64,000 nucleotides of DNA from Oceanisphaera pacifica (GTDB lineage: Bacteria; Pseudomonadota; Gammaproteobacteria; Enterobacterales; Aeromonadaceae). The stretch covers positions 1-64,000 of the forward strand of contig NZ_JAGDFX010000006.1 in NCBI RefSeq assembly GCF_017498065.1, in the 5' to 3' direction. How positions within the stretch are numbered: position 1 is the first letter of the stretch; each line of letters starts with the position of its first letter. Below are positions 1 to 11,261 of this stretch, piece by piece. A model generated the notes under the pieces. That model worked only from the letters and a program-made list of their open reading frames with translations. It had not been told where the DNA came from and ran no database searches. Position numbers and translations under genes: made by a program.

Positions 1-352
<352 letters not shown>

Positions 353-480
353 ACAACACCCAAGAAGTGTGAGACCTTGCGGTCGAGACTACAAAGATTA
401 TTTCAAAAACAGAAAATTGCTCCTGCATTTTCTGCACTTCCGCCCTCCATGGCGGTCGCAGTTTTCCAGATTACAATTTA

Positions 481-598
481 TGCCTGGCGGCCATAGCGCT
501 GTGGAACCACCTGACTCCATGCCGAACTCAGTAGTGAAACGCAGCCGCGCCGATGATAGTGTGGCAGATGCCATGTGAAAGTAGGTCACTGCCAGGCG
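481..598 (+). rRNA. rrf: 5S ribosomal RNA
   Basis: The sequence begins TGCCTGGCGGCCATAGCG and ends ACTGCCAGGC, so the 5' and 3' ends form the terminal helix. The internal stretch CCATGCCGAACTCAGTAGTG is the conserved 5S core. The length of about 118 bases is normal. It is the last gene of the rrn operon that enters from the left. Confidence 0.97.
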
Positions 599-606
599 CC
601 AAATTA

Positions 607-628
607 GTAGGGTCGAATTCATTCGACC
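607..628. repeat. short palindromic REP-like element
   Basis: GTAGG is followed by the dyad GGTCGAAT-TC-ATTCGACC (611-628). The same 22-base sequence recurs at 41311-41332, and variants lie nearby at 41360-41379 and 41513-41558. Its place directly after the 5S gene and before the terminator suggests an inserted intergenic repeat rather than part of the rRNA unit. Confidence 0.7.
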
Positions 629-632
629 AAGA

Positions 633-662
633 AAGCCCTTCACCTATGTGAAGGGCTTTTTT
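633..662 (+). terminator. rho-independent terminator of the rrn operon
   Basis: AAGCCCTTCAC and GTGAAGGGCTT form an 11-bp stem around a short CTAT loop, followed by a run of six T. It lies 35 bases after the 5S gene. Confidence 0.9.
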
Positions 663-842
663 ACGTGTGTAGGAAAGTGAAGGGTGAGGCGTAAGGGGGT
701 GAGGTGGACGAGCCAAGACAAAGCCAGCCTTCATGCAGCAGATGACATTAGGGGCAGGCGCTATTTTTGCCGTCTTGTGCTGAAATTGCTGCTGCTATCT
801 GCTATAAACAATGCCTATTTTTTCAGATAAAAGATATTAGAC

Positions 843-1547
843 ATGCGTTGGGATGTTAAAGGTTGGGCTGCACTACATGTGCTGGCGTTGCTGTTATTTT
901 TCACTTGGTTTTTTGGGCTTTGGCAAAGCTTAGATAATGGCATATTCTGGTGGTTTAATGACAGGCTGGTGTCTATCCCTGGCTTTGCGCACTTTGTGGC
1001 TGTAGTTAACCAGCGCTGGATTGATGGTGTAGTGGCGCTGCTAATGGCCGGTTTTGTGTTTCGTTATGCTTGGCAGCTAAAAGGGCGTGAGCGAGCTAAA
1101 ATTGGCTGTTTGCTGCTACTGATGGCAGGCTGTTTTTCTTTGCAAGCAGCGGCAGGTAAGGCTGTGCCCATTGAGCGAGCTAGCCCGACTATAGTGTATG
1201 AACAAGCAGAGCGTGTTAGTCAGTTAGTGCCTGATATTAAAGCTAAAGACGCGTCTGGTGATTCTTTTCCGAGTGATCATGGCATTGGCTTTGCTACTTT
1301 TTTGTTGTTTGCTTGTTATCGTTTTCCACGGCGCTATTTATATATAGTGGCGCCTTTGGTTTTTATTTTAGCCATGCCAAGAGTGATGTCTGGTGCCCAT
1401 TGGTTTACTGACTTTATTTGTGGCTCAGTGCCCTTAGCTTTGATTACCGGAGCTTGGCTATTTCATACGCCGCTGGCTCATTGGCTGACGGAGTCTATGG
1501 TGACACCGGTAGAAAAACTACTGGCTAAGTGGCGACTGCAAGGCTAA
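843..1547 (+). CDS. lpxT: LpxT-like lipid A 1-phosphate phosphotransferase (PAP2 family)
   Basis: A 234-residue polytopic membrane protein of the PAP2 superfamily. The three family motifs are visible: VPIERASPT (motif 1, about residues 102-110), SFPSDHG (motif 2) and PRVMSGAHWFTDF (motif 3, with the catalytic His and Asp). The combination RASPT, DSFPSDHG and PRVMxGAHWFTD, together with the length, matches E. coli LpxT/YeiU closely from memory. LpxT uses undecaprenyl pyrophosphate to add a second phosphate to the 1-position of lipid A at the periplasmic face. About six hydrophobic segments fit this. It stands alone between the rrn terminator and a convergent gene. A different PAP2 phosphatase (undecaprenyl-PP recycling or phosphatidate) is possible. 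Confidence 0.75.
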   Translation: MRWDVKGWAALHVLALLLFFTWFFGLWQSLDNGIFWWFNDRLVSIPGFAHFVAVVNQRWIDGVVALLMAGFVFRYAWQLKGRERAKIGCLLLLMAGCFSLQAAAGKAVPIERASPTIVYEQAERVSQLVPDIKAKDASGDSFPSDHGIGFATFLLFACYRFPRRYLYIVAPLVFILAMPRVMSGAHWFTDFICGSVPLALITGAWLFHTPLAHWLTESMVTPVEKLLAKWRLQG

Positions 1548-1600
1548 GCCCTGCGGGCAGCTTTAAGTGTCAGCGGTAAGCTAAGTAAAAACACTAAGAA

Positions 1601-1629
1601 AAGGGCGACATTCTAATGCCGCCCTTTTT
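1601..1629. terminator. hairpin terminator between convergent genes
   Basis: AAGGGCG-A-CATT and AATG-C-CGCCCTT form a stem with one mismatch, followed by TTTTT on the plus strand and preceded by A-rich sequence. It sits between lpxT and the convergent cinA-like gene and can serve both. Confidence 0.8.
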
Positions 1630-1636
1630 GCATTTT

Positions 1637-2815
1637 TTAAGCGGGCAGGGTGATGCGCTCGCTGCAAGGTAGTATGTCGTAGTCGACCATGACGGTTTCG
1701 TCGGCAAGATAACGACGTAGCATATCGAGGGCGACAAAAGCTAACAAGCGGCGTTGTGCGAGCGGGTCACGAAAATGCATTTGTAAAGTTTGCACCATAC
1801 AGCTGGTTGGTGTTTTTAAAGCAATAGGCGTGCCTTGTGGGCCGGCGGCACCTATGGCTAAGGCAATAGGACGGGCTGAGACGTGTAACCAGTCGCCTAG
1901 GTCTTGAGCCTCATCTGGCAAACCTGCTAAATAATGCCCCTCAAACTCACGAGTGATAAGGGTAATGGTATCAGTTAAGCGCCCTGCGCTGGCATCTTCA
2001 AAGATCATCAAGTCTTTATCAGCGAGTAACGGCCCCATGGTGGCGGCAAAGTTTATTTCATCCCGTGCCACTAAATGTGTGCCTACCTCGGATAATAACT
2101 GGGCTTCGGCGCTATCTATTGCCGCACTATCGTCGGTATCTATGATCAATTTTACTTCTATGGTGGGCAGATTAGCACGATAACCCAGAGCAATGCCTTT
2201 AGGCCAAGTTAAGCTATCTAATCTATCGCTTAAGCCGGATTCTGATAAGCCAAACAAAAAGAATCGGCGTACCTGACTGCGACCATTTTCACCCAGTTGG
2301 CGACGCATTCGCGGTAAGATCTCATCAGTTATCATCTTTTTCAGCTCAGATGGCACGCCAGGAGTAAAGAATAAGGTGGCGCGGTTAAGTTTAATAGCAA
2401 AACCACAGGCGGTGCCTACCGGGTTATCGACCAGCTCGGCACCCTGAGGCAACATGGCTTGCTTATTATTACTTTTGGGCATTTCACGGTTACGACTGGC
2501 GTATTTTTCTTGCATCACTGTTAACCAGTGCTGATTAAGATCTAAAGGAACACCAGCGGCTTCGGCCATGGCTAAGGCACTAATATCGTCGGAGGTTGGG
2601 CCCAAACCGCCGTTAACGATAATTACATCGGCATGATGGCTACGTTGTTCAAAAAGCTCAATTAAATCAGCTTTATCGTCCCCCACAGTAAAGCGACGGC
2701 GTACTTGCCAGCCTTGTTCTAGCAATTGTTGTGATAGCCAACCTGCGTTGGTATCAGTAATTAATCCAGTTAGCACTTCGTCGCCTGTGCTGATCAGTTC
2801 AATAACAGGTTCCAT
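1637..2815 (-). CDS. CinA-like protein (YfaY type, MoCF-biosynthesis domain)
   Basis: A 392-residue protein. The N-terminal half is a MoaB/MogA-like (MoCF_biosynth) domain with ELISTGDEVLTGLITDTNA at the start, NGGLGPTSDD near residue 70, and NPVGTACGFA and FFTPGVPSEL further on. The C-terminal half resembles the amidase part of CinA but is degenerate, as in E. coli YfaY. It is therefore likely a paralogue without clear nicotinamide-nucleotide amidase activity. Canonical CinA proteins act on pyridine nucleotides (NMN deamidase, ADP-ribose pyrophosphatase); the substrate here is unknown. It is transcribed convergently to lpxT and divergently from metA. Confidence 0.8.
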   Translation of the reverse strand: MEPVIELISTGDEVLTGLITDTNAGWLSQQLLEQGWQVRRRFTVGDDKADLIELFEQRSHHADVIIVNGGLGPTSDDISALAMAEAAGVPLDLNQHWLTVMQEKYASRNREMPKSNNKQAMLPQGAELVDNPVGTACGFAIKLNRATLFFTPGVPSELKKMITDEILPRMRRQLGENGRSQVRRFFLFGLSESGLSDRLDSLTWPKGIALGYRANLPTIEVKLIIDTDDSAAIDSAEAQLLSEVGTHLVARDEINFAATMGPLLADKDLMIFEDASAGRLTDTITLITREFEGHYLAGLPDEAQDLGDWLHVSARPIALAIGAAGPQGTPIALKTPTSCMVQTLQMHFRDPLAQRRLLAFVALDMLRRYLADETVMVDYDILPCSERITLPA

Positions 2816-2906
2816 AATTGTGTTCCTTAAAGATCGTTAGGCTGATATTACCGTATCTTAGTGCTTTGGCGCACGTCGAGGATGACAAGTTCTGCTACTT
2901 TGTTGT

Positions 2907-2930
2907 AGAGTTCTAGATGTCTAGACTTTC
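2907..2930. promoter_or_regulatory. tandem MetJ-type operator (met boxes)
   Basis: Three contiguous 8-mers, AGAGTTCT, AGATGTCT and AGACTTTC, match the met-box consensus AGACGTCT at 6, 7 and 5 of 8 positions. They end 28 bases before the chosen metA start. MetJ with S-adenosylmethionine binds such tandem boxes to repress methionine genes. The metJ gene is not in the window, so the regulator is inferred. Confidence 0.7.
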
Positions 2931-2958
2931 CTTTGACGTTGTACCTTGGAGTAAGCAC

Positions 2959-3903
2959 ATGCCTATCAGAATTCCCGACCGCCTACCGGCTGCTAATGTC
3001 CTGTCTCAGGAAAATATTTTTGTGATGACGGAATCTCGAGCTGTGGGTCAGGAAATTCGTCCGATGCGCGTGCTATTACTTAACCTGATGCCGAAGAAAA
3101 TTGAAACCGAGAATCAGCTGTTACGTATGCTATCTAACTCGCCGTTACAAATTGGTGTGGATTTGTTGCGCATTGATGATAGGCCTTCCAAAAATACGCC
3201 ACAGTCGCACCTAGAAAGTTTCTATCATGACTTTGAACAGGTTAAAGATCAGTTTTATGACGGTTTAATTATTACTGGTGCGCCTCTTGGGTTGACTGAT
3301 TTTTGTGATGTGGTGTACTGGGAAAAAATAGAGAGGGTGGTTGAATGGTCTAAAAGTCATGTTACCTCGACCTTATTTTTATGTTGGGCGGCACAGGCGG
3401 GGTTAAAAATTTTATATGATCTTGATAAACGCACTCGCTTAGAGAAACTATCAGGGGTGTTTGCGCATAATAACCTCAGTGAATTTGATCCCTTAGTGCG
3501 CGGCTTTGATGACGTATTTTTGGCTCCTCACTCACGATACGCTGACTTCCCTGTAGATTTACTGCGTGAAAAAACAGACTTAAAGATTTTAGCTGCATCA
3601 GATGAGGCGGGTGTTTACCTAGCTGCCAGCCCAGACGGGCGCCAAGTCTTTGTTACGGGACACCCCGAGTACGATCCCCATACCCTACACAATGAATATC
3701 AGCGGGATCTGGCGGTAGGAATAGAGCCGCAGATGCCTGAAAATTATTATCCTGATAATAATGCAGATAATAATCCTCGTGCGACTTGGCGTAGTCATGG
3801 TCATTTATTGTTTTCTAATTGGCTCAACTACCATGTGTATCAGTTGACGCCGTATGATCTTAATACGTTAAGCGCGACGGGTGAGTCTTTAACAAGAGAT
3901 TAG
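2959..3903 (+). CDS. metA: homoserine O-succinyltransferase
   Basis: A 314-residue protein that activates homoserine, the first committed step of methionine synthesis, in the cytoplasm. With the start at 2959 the numbering equals that of E. coli MetA: the catalytic Cys is C142 (FLCWAAQAG) and the His/Glu motif TGHPEYD follows. Residue 111 in GAPLGL is Gly. Family knowledge says Gly here goes with succinyl-CoA and Glu with acetyl-CoA. An upstream in-frame ATG at 2917 was rejected because it lies inside the met boxes. The chosen ATG has GGAG at 2948-2951 and gives the family N-terminus MPIRIPD. It is divergent from the cinA-like gene. Confidence 0.95.
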   Translation: MPIRIPDRLPAANVLSQENIFVMTESRAVGQEIRPMRVLLLNLMPKKIETENQLLRMLSNSPLQIGVDLLRIDDRPSKNTPQSHLESFYHDFEQVKDQFYDGLIITGAPLGLTDFCDVVYWEKIERVVEWSKSHVTSTLFLCWAAQAGLKILYDLDKRTRLEKLSGVFAHNNLSEFDPLVRGFDDVFLAPHSRYADFPVDLLREKTDLKILAASDEAGVYLAASPDGRQVFVTGHPEYDPHTLHNEYQRDLAVGIEPQMPENYYPDNNADNNPRATWRSHGHLLFSNWLNYHVYQLTPYDLNTLSATGESLTRD

Positions 3904-5282
<1,379 letters not shown>

Positions 5283-5297
5283 ATTGATGATAAATAC

Positions 5298-5333
5298 AAA
5301 AAGCCCCCACAGCCTAAGCTGTGGGGGCTTTTT
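5298..5333. terminator. strong bidirectional terminator
   Basis: A perfect 16-bp inverted repeat, AAAAAGCCCCCACAGC and its complement around a CTAA loop, with A-run on the left and T-run on the right. It serves metF on the plus strand and the permease gene on the minus strand. Confidence 0.95.
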
Positions 5334-5347
5334 GTCAGAGGAGTGGT

Positions 5348-7045
5348 TTAACCGTTACTCATCATGGGATCTGTTACTCCCATCAAATAAATGGCAGCCA
5401 TACCCAGAATACCGATAACCAGTAAGTAGTAAATAGTAGGTAATGCTGTTTTGCGCAGCGTGGCACCTTCGCGGCCTAAGAGGCCGACGGTTGCTGACGC
5501 TGCTACTACGTTATGAATAGCTATCATGTTACCAGCTGCGGCACCCACAGCCTGTAACGCGACAATCATAGCGGTAGAAATACCCAAAGATTGTGCTGTT
5601 TCATACTGAAATTGAGCTAGCATCATATTAGAGATAGTGTTGGAACCTGCAATAAAGGCCCCTAAGGCGCCTACCACGCCGCTGATAGCAGGGAACATAC
5701 TTCCCACCATTTCGGTTGCGAAATTGGCTGTCATTACTGGCATGCTCACCATATCTGCCGTATTGACACCCGAGTTAATGAAGATACGCACCATGGGTAC
5801 GGTAAACAGTAAGACAAAGCCTGCTCCTAGTAGTGACTTGCTAGATTCAGATAGCGCCTTGCCGATTGGTTTGAATGATTTGGCCTGTAGCAGCACGGCG
5901 ATAATTGATACTAGTATCAGTAAGCCACCGGGCAGGTAGAGAGGTTGGATATTAGCACTGATCCCTGCCTCACCAAGGATGTTGGTAAAGTTCATACTCA
6001 GGTTAGTGAGCCAAGCTTTGACCGTGTTGTTAGTACGGCTAAGTATCAGCAGTGCTGGTAGTAAAATATAGGGAAACCAAGCCATGAATAGGCCTACCGG
6101 ACGTTCAGATATGTCATCGCGGCTAAGTTTGATCGAGCCGAGCCATTCGGTTGGCCAGTCTTTTTCTTCTGGAAAGTCCCAAGGAGTGCTGGGAATAAGA
6201 AACCCTTTACGAGCCGCTGTCACTACTATGGCTAGACCAATAAGTCCGCCCAAGAGTGACGGAAACTCTGGACCTAAGAGCAGCGCCGTAATTGCATAGG
6301 GAAGAGTAAAGGCCAAGCCGGAAAATAGAGCAAATGGCGCTATACTTAACCCTTCTTTCCAGCTTTTCTTTTTGCCAAAAAAGCGGGTGAGCATCACTGT
6401 CATGAGCACTGGCATTAGGGTGCCGGTGATGGCATGCAAAATGGCGACGTTATTCGTAACCAGCTGTAAATAGCTGGCCCAATCAGAGCCTGCACTGGCT
6501 AAGCCGGGAGCCATTCCTTGTGTATCTAGCCCAGCACTGACTCCGACTATGATAGGAGTTCCAACTGCACCGAAAGAGACGGGGGTACTCTGGATCATCA
6601 TGCCCATGAGTACGGCCGCTAGCGCTGGGAAGCCCAATGCAACCATTAATGGCGCAGCTACAGCGGCCGGAGTACCAAAGCCTGAAGCCCCTTCAATAAA
6701 GGAGCCAAAACACCAGGCAACAATGATGGCTTGTACTCGTCTGTCTGGAGAAATAGCGGTAAAACCGTTACGAATAGTCGTAATCGCACCTGTATGTTTT
6801 AGGGTATTTAACAGGAGGATTGCCCCAAAAATTATCCACAACAAGGACACAGACATTACTGCTCCTTGCAAACTTGAAGCGAGAACTCGGGTGCCGGTCA
6901 TGTCCCAGACAAACAACGCAATGATAACCGTCAAAGCAAAGGCGAAGGGCATGGCTTTTTTTGCTGGCCACTGCAATACCAGTAGTAAGGCTGCGGCTAG
7001 TAGTATCGGCGAAAACGCGATAAGCGCTAGCAGAGTATTAGACAT
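5348..7045 (-). CDS. LctP-family lactate/glycolate permease
   Basis: A 565-residue integral membrane protein with about 12-14 hydrophobic segments. The family signatures [16 protein letters not shown] (near residue 115), [12 protein letters not shown] and [13 protein letters not shown] are present. LctP-family members (LldP, GlcA) import L-lactate, D-lactate or glycolate with protons. Which acid is preferred cannot be read from the sequence. It lies directly downstream of a GlcC-type regulator and beside glcBGDEF, so glycolate and/or lactate uptake for the glycolate oxidase pathway is likely. A roughly 440-base gap separates it from glcC, so it probably has its own promoter. Confidence 0.85.
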   Translation of the reverse strand: MSNTLLALIAFSPILLAAALLLVLQWPAKKAMPFAFALTVIIALFVWDMTGTRVLASSLQGAVMSVSLLWIIFGAILLLNTLKHTGAITTIRNGFTAISPDRRVQAIIVAWCFGSFIEGASGFGTPAAVAAPLMVALGFPALAAVLMGMMIQSTPVSFGAVGTPIIVGVSAGLDTQGMAPGLASAGSDWASYLQLVTNNVAILHAITGTLMPVLMTVMLTRFFGKKKSWKEGLSIAPFALFSGLAFTLPYAITALLLGPEFPSLLGGLIGLAIVVTAARKGFLIPSTPWDFPEEKDWPTEWLGSIKLSRDDISERPVGLFMAWFPYILLPALLILSRTNNTVKAWLTNLSMNFTNILGEAGISANIQPLYLPGGLLILVSIIAVLLQAKSFKPIGKALSESSKSLLGAGFVLLFTVPMVRIFINSGVNTADMVSMPVMTANFATEMVGSMFPAISGVVGALGAFIAGSNTISNMMLAQFQYETAQSLGISTAMIVALQAVGAAAGNMIAIHNVVAASATVGLLGREGATLRKTALPTIYYLLVIGILGMAAIYLMGVTDPMMSNG

Positions 7046-7487
7046 TATTATTCAATTCCTTTTAAGAAAAATATGTTGTTTACAACCAGTGCAGTTAATC
7101 CTGTCAAGGGTCACCATTAATGTTGGTTATAGTTGGGTTGACTGAATAAGCGAACCTCCAGAGGTGTAGATGGAATAGTCAGGCAGACTGAGCGTACGAC
7201 AGGAATGAGCCGAGCTACCTAACTTGTAGCTGGACGTTATTATGATGTTAGTTTTTTGTGGCTGGCTATTGTTTTACTTGTTGGTCCTACCAGTATTTTT
7301 AGTGCTGGTTATGTGGTTGGGTAAAAAAGTTATATATAACAGAGGGTTGTCGTTGTTGCTGTTGTTTTTTGTTCGTTTTTTAAAAGTGGTTTAACCAGGG
7401 GGTGCATTAAGAGCAAAATTAACGACGTATAAATTGGTTGCTTGGTCTTTACGGCAGGGCGGCATAAGCCGCCGGCCAAAAGTCTAT
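7046..7487. other. 442-base gap between permease and glcC; possible small membrane ORF inside
   Basis: The gap holds the presumed promoter of the permease. A small dyad, GTTGT-TT-ACAAC (7075-7086), lies 30-41 bases upstream of the permease start and could be an operator. The T- and G-rich right half contains the 50-codon frame described separately. No terminator for glcC is obvious. Confidence 0.35.
7242..7394 (+). CDS. possible small hydrophobic membrane protein (50 aa)
   Basis: An open frame of 50 codons starting with two ATGs and ending TAA. The product would be very hydrophobic, with LLFYLLVLPVFLVLVMWLG forming a plausible transmembrane helix, then KK, and a second hydrophobic Leu/Phe stretch. 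A weak GGA lies 7 bases upstream. It is on the opposite strand to its neighbours. The T-rich base composition alone could produce such a frame by chance, so it is a low-confidence candidate with no recognised family. Confidence 0.2.
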   Translation: MMLVFCGWLLFYLLVLPVFLVLVMWLGKKVIYNRGLSLLLLFFVRFLKVV

Positions 7488-8252
7488 TTAGTTGTTTGGT
7501 TTTTTATCAAAATGACCCGCCAGGGTGCGCTCCCAACCACCGGAGCGATCTAGGCGCTGCCCTTCATGCTCCAGCTCTAGTAGTCGTTCGCGAATATTCT
7601 TGATATGAGCTGTTGCAGCCTTGCGAGCCCACTCCGGACGACGACCAATAACGGCATTATAAATTTGCCGATGATGGCGATCTATTTGCTCTTTGTAGGG
7701 CGCAAGATGATAGAGATTATTAACTGAAGCGAGCACTGTGTTCAGCATCAATTGCATTAAGCTTTGCAGTGTATGAAGCAGTACCGGATTATGTGAAGCT
7801 TCACAAATAGATTGATGAAAAGCATGATCCAGCCGAGCTGCTTCTTGAGCTCCAGTGGTGCTGATCTGAGCTTGCTCTATGTCATTGAAGGCGCGGGTTA
7901 TACGTCGAAAGTCATCTTCGGTACCGCGGTTAGCTGCCATATAGGCGGCTTGTCCTTCTAATAGTTCGCGGACTTCGAGTAAGTCGTATAAGGTACGTGG
8001 GTGATCTTGGAACAGGTAAACCAAAGGGTTGTCTGGCTCTAAGCGCGGCACCAAGCCTGTCACCATGGTGCCCTGACCGTGACGTGTTTCTATTAAGCCT
8101 CTTCCTCGTAACTCCTTTAGAGCTTCACGTAATATTGAACGAGAAACTCCTAGTCGCTCGGATAGCTGACGCTCAGAGGGGATTTTTTTTCCTGGTTTTA
8201 AGGTGCCATCCAGAATCAGCTGTTCCAGTCTTCTTGCTATAGAGCTGGACAT
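7488..8252 (-). CDS. glcC: GlcC-type GntR/FadR-family regulator of glycolate use
   Basis: A 254-residue regulator, the same length as E. coli GlcC. The N-terminal winged helix shows IPSERQLSERLGVSRSILRE and RGRGLIETRHGQGT. The C-terminal FCD ligand domain shares TLYDLL, LDHAFH, ASHNPVL, SVNNLYH and QIDRHHRQIYNAV with E. coli GlcC. It is expected to bind glycolate or a related acid and to control glcBGDEF and the permease. The ATG at 8252 was chosen over a GTG at 8294 because a FadR-type operator covers 8280-8296 and would overlap the GTG. However, the GTG has the better upstream GGAG, so the start is uncertain. It is divergent from glcB. Confidence 0.85.
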   Translation of the reverse strand: MSSSIARRLEQLILDGTLKPGKKIPSERQLSERLGVSRSILREALKELRGRGLIETRHGQGTMVTGLVPRLEPDNPLVYLFQDHPRTLYDLLEVRELLEGQAAYMAANRGTEDDFRRITRAFNDIEQAQISTTGAQEAARLDHAFHQSICEASHNPVLLHTLQSLMQLMLNTVLASVNNLYHLAPYKEQIDRHHRQIYNAVIGRRPEWARKAATAHIKNIRERLLELEHEGQRLDRSGGWERTLAGHFDKKPNN

Positions 8253-8279
8253 AGATTCTTTTTCAGTATGATGAGTGTT

Positions 8280-8296
8280 AATTGGTAGTACCACTT
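8280..8296. promoter_or_regulatory. FadR/PdhR-type operator, probable GlcC site
   Basis: AATTGGT-AGT-ACCACTT matches the AATTGGTNNNACCAATT palindrome of the FadR/PdhR/LldR branch at 13 of 14 defined positions, with one mismatch in the right arm. A weaker copy with TGGTATAACCT lies at 8389-8399, nearer glcB. The pair in the divergent glcC-glcB region fits autoregulation and control of glcB. Confidence 0.6.
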
Positions 8297-8506
8297 ATTG
8301 GTTCTCCATGGTTATTAACTGACAGTGCATGTATATCGTTGATTATTAACGCATTTCATGTTTCATTTTTCTTTTTTTAATTTAAAACTGGTATAACCTC
8401 TATAGATATAGATGGACTGCCTTCACTTGGCAAGCCATAATTTTTTTACTTTTGGTGGTGTGGGTGAATGCCCACCTTGCTTTTCATAATATGGAATGAA
8501 AATTAT

Positions 8507-10678
8507 ATGAACAACAGAGTGAGCAAAGGTGGTCTGCAAGTCGCAGCCAGTCTCTATCAATTAATTCAAGATGAAATATTACCAGGCACCGGAGTGAACG
8601 AATCTCACTTTTGGGCTGGCTTCGATTCTTTGGTCCATGAGTTAAGCCCCATTAACCACGCCTTGCTACAAACGCGAGATGATATACAGAGCCAGCTTGA
8701 TAATTGGTATCGCCAGCATGCGCAACAGGCTTGGGATATGGACAGCTACCAAGAATTTCTGCGAGAAATTGGTTATTTGGTGCCTGTTGGTGAGGACTTC
8801 GATATCACGACCACTGGCGTTGATGCGGAAATTGCTCATGTGGCGGGCCCTCAATTAGTTGTGCCGGTCAATAATGCGCGTTTTGCTATTAACGCCGCGA
8901 ATGCCCGTTGGGGTAGCCTATACGATGCGCTTTATGGAACCGATGCTATCGCTGACTCAGACGGGTGTGAGCGTGGTGCTGAATTCAACTCACAGCGCGC
9001 TAGCCGAGTGATTGAATGGACAATGCATTTTCTTGATCAGTCTTTACCTCTGGCTGTTGGTAGCCATGCTGATGTTAAGGCCTACCAAGTTCATGATACG
9101 ACAACTGGCAAACAATTACAGGTAGTGCGCCTTGATGGTGAAGTGACTGGTCTTGCTGATCCTAAGCAGTTTGTTGGGGTGGGTGCCGATAAGCAGGATG
9201 AGATCATACTGTTTGTTAATAATGGCTTGCATATTGAACTACAGATCGATCGAGAAGACTCAATCGGTCAGCTTAGTCAAGCAGGCGTTAAAGATGTTGT
9301 GCTTGAGTCGGCCCTGTCTACTATTCAGGACTGTGAAGATTCCGTTGCCGCCGTTGATGCTGACGATAAAGTAGGGGTATACCGCAACTGGTTAGGATTG
9401 ATGAAAGGCGATCTGACCGAGACTTTTACTAAAGGTGGTCAAACAATTACCCGTACCCTTAATCAGTCTCGTCGTTACAATGGCGCGGATGGCTCTACGT
9501 TAGAGTTGTCGGGGCGTAGTTTGTTACTGGTACGTAACGTCGGTCACTTGATGACCACAGACGCTATTCTTGATAGTCAAGGTAATGAAATACCTGAAGG
9601 TATACTGGATGCTGTGCTAACTAGCCTATGTGCACTGCATGACCTACGTGGTTCTCGTCAAAATAGCCCAGCCGGTAGCGTGTATATCGTTAAGCCGAAG
9701 ATGCACGGCCCAGAGGAAGTGGCTTTTACTAACCAACTGTTTAACCAGGTTGAAGATCTGCTAGGCCTAGAGCGTTATACCCTTAAGGTCGGCGTTATGG
9801 ATGAAGAGCGCCGCACCAGTGTTAACCTTAAAGAATGCATTCGGGCGGTGAAAGACCGACTGGTGTTTATCAATACTGGTTTCCTTGACCGTACTGGTGA
9901 TGAAATTCACACCAGCATGGAGGCCGGAGCAGTTTTTTCTAAGGACAAAATCAAAGATCAACCTTGGATTAATGCTTATGAAGACTGGAACATGGACACA
10001 GGTTTAGCTTGTGGGTTGCAAGGCAAAGCGCAGATAGGCAAAGGCATGTGGGCTAAGCCTGATGAAATGGCGCAGATGCTTGCGAGTAAGCAAGCACATC
10101 CTGAAGCCGGTGCGAATTGCGCCTGGGTACCTTCACCAACGGCTGCAACGCTTCATGCCACTCATTATCATCAGTTGCTGGTTGCCACTCGTCAGCAGCA
10201 GTTGAAGTCGCGTGAGTTTGCTAGCTTAAATGACCTACTCACCCCACCGCTAGCTATAGGTGAAAATTTGTCGCCTGAGCAAATTCAGACTGAATTAGAC
10301 AGCAATGTACAAAGTCTATTGGGCTATGTCGTTCGTTGGGTCGATCAAGGGGTTGGCTGTTCTAAGGTGCCAGATATTAATAATGTGGGATTGATGGAAG
10401 ATAGAGCAACCTTGAGGATTTCGAGTCAACTGCTGACAAACTGGCTACGCCATGGCGTGTGCAGTAAAGAGCAGTTGACGGAGACCTTGAAGCGTATGGC
10501 GGTCGTGGTTGATCAGCAAAACAGTCAGGATAGCGAATACCAGCCCATGGCACGAGACTTTAACGGTATCGCCTTTAAGGCTGCTTGTGATCTTGTATTC
10601 AAAGGGGCAGAGCAGCCAAACGGCTATACTGAACCTCTGTTGCATGCTCGGCGCCGAGAGCGTAAAGCGCTAGGCTAA
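8507..10678 (+). CDS. glcB: malate synthase G
   Basis: A 723-residue cytoplasmic enzyme condensing glyoxylate and acetyl-CoA to malate, the outlet for glyoxylate made by glycolate oxidase. The start at 8507 (MNNRVSKGG) gives exactly the E. coli GlcB length and places EILPGTGV at the same distance from the N-terminus; an upstream ATG at 8468 is less likely. Conserved blocks include [85 protein letters not shown] and [13 protein letters not shown] with the catalytic Asp. It is the first gene of the glcBGDEF run and is preceded by the divergent glcC. Confidence 0.97.
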   Translation: MNNRVSKGGLQVAASLYQLIQDEILPGTGVNESHFWAGFDSLVHELSPINHALLQTRDDIQSQLDNWYRQHAQQAWDMDSYQEFLREIGYLVPVGEDFDITTTGVDAEIAHVAGPQLVVPVNNARFAINAANARWGSLYDALYGTDAIADSDGCERGAEFNSQRASRVIEWTMHFLDQSLPLAVGSHADVKAYQVHDTTTGKQLQVVRLDGEVTGLADPKQFVGVGADKQDEIILFVNNGLHIELQIDREDSIGQLSQAGVKDVVLESALSTIQDCEDSVAAVDADDKVGVYRNWLGLMKGDLTETFTKGGQTITRTLNQSRRYNGADGSTLELSGRSLLLVRNVGHLMTTDAILDSQGNEIPEGILDAVLTSLCALHDLRGSRQNSPAGSVYIVKPKMHGPEEVAFTNQLFNQVEDLLGLERYTLKVGVMDEERRTSVNLKECIRAVKDRLVFINTGFLDRTGDEIHTSMEAGAVFSKDKIKDQPWINAYEDWNMDTGLACGLQGKAQIGKGMWAKPDEMAQMLASKQAHPEAGANCAWVPSPTAATLHATHYHQLLVATRQQQLKSREFASLNDLLTPPLAIGENLSPEQIQTELDSNVQSLLGYVVRWVDQGVGCSKVPDINNVGLMEDRATLRISSQLLTNWLRHGVCSKEQLTETLKRMAVVVDQQNSQDSEYQPMARDFNGIAFKAACDLVFKGAEQPNGYTEPLLHARRRERKALG

Positions 10679-10800
10679 TCATTGTAAGGCCGCCGAGGCA
10701 GCAAAGACGCTGTGGTTGGCGGTCATATTTATGCCATTTCTCAGTGATTGCTTGCGGTCTACTCAAAGACCTTTGAGTTGAATTAAGTTAAGGATTAAAA

Positions 10801-11235
10801 ATGCTCACTATTAATCGTTTAAGCCAAACGGAAGCACACCTTTTGATTGAAGGTGCACGTCGCAAGGCTATTGAGATTGAAGTACCTATGTGTATCGCCA
10901 TTGTAGACGAGTCCGGCAACATGATCTCTTTTGATCGTATGGATGGCGCTAAAATAACCAGTATCACTATTGCCCAAGACAAGGCATTTACTGCGGCTGC
11001 TGCTCGTAAGGCCACCCATGAATATAATGCTGCCTGTGTGCCAGGCAATTTAGTCTTTGGCATACATACTGCCATTGGGGGGCGTTTGTGTGTGGTCGGT
11101 GGAGGTTTGCCTGTTGTCGTCGACGGAGCGGTTGTAGGCGGGATTGGTTTGAGCTCAGGGTCTCCGCAGCAAGATATGGAATGTGCTGAGGCGGGTATCG
11201 CATACTTAGAACAGCATCTTAGCAACCCTCGTTAA
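10801..11235 (+). CDS. glcG: GlcG family (DUF336/haem-degrading-like) protein
   Basis: A 144-residue protein of the GlcG/HbpS-like family. Typical motifs are AIVDESGNMISFDRMDGA, QDKAFTAAAARKATHE and GGGLPVVVDGAVVGGIGLSSGSPQQDMECAEAG. In E. coli glcG lies in the glc operon, but its biochemical role in glycolate use is not settled. Here it sits between glcB and glcD, 27 bases before glcD and about 120 after glcB. That supports cotranscription. AAGGA lies 8 bases before the ATG. Confidence 0.9.
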   Translation: MLTINRLSQTEAHLLIEGARRKAIEIEVPMCIAIVDESGNMISFDRMDGAKITSITIAQDKAFTAAAARKATHEYNAACVPGNLVFGIHTAIGGRLCVVGGGLPVVVDGAVVGGIGLSSGSPQQDMECAEAGIAYLEQHLSNPR

Positions 11236-11261
11236 TTACTTATCTGCTAAGGAGTAACAGA

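Noticed and set aside
398..734. Minus-strand frames over the 5S region
   Set aside because: They are shadows of the rRNA gene, terminator and repeat.
6549..7145. 198-codon plus-strand frame
   Set aside because: It is antisense to the permease gene, which has clear family motifs in its own frame.
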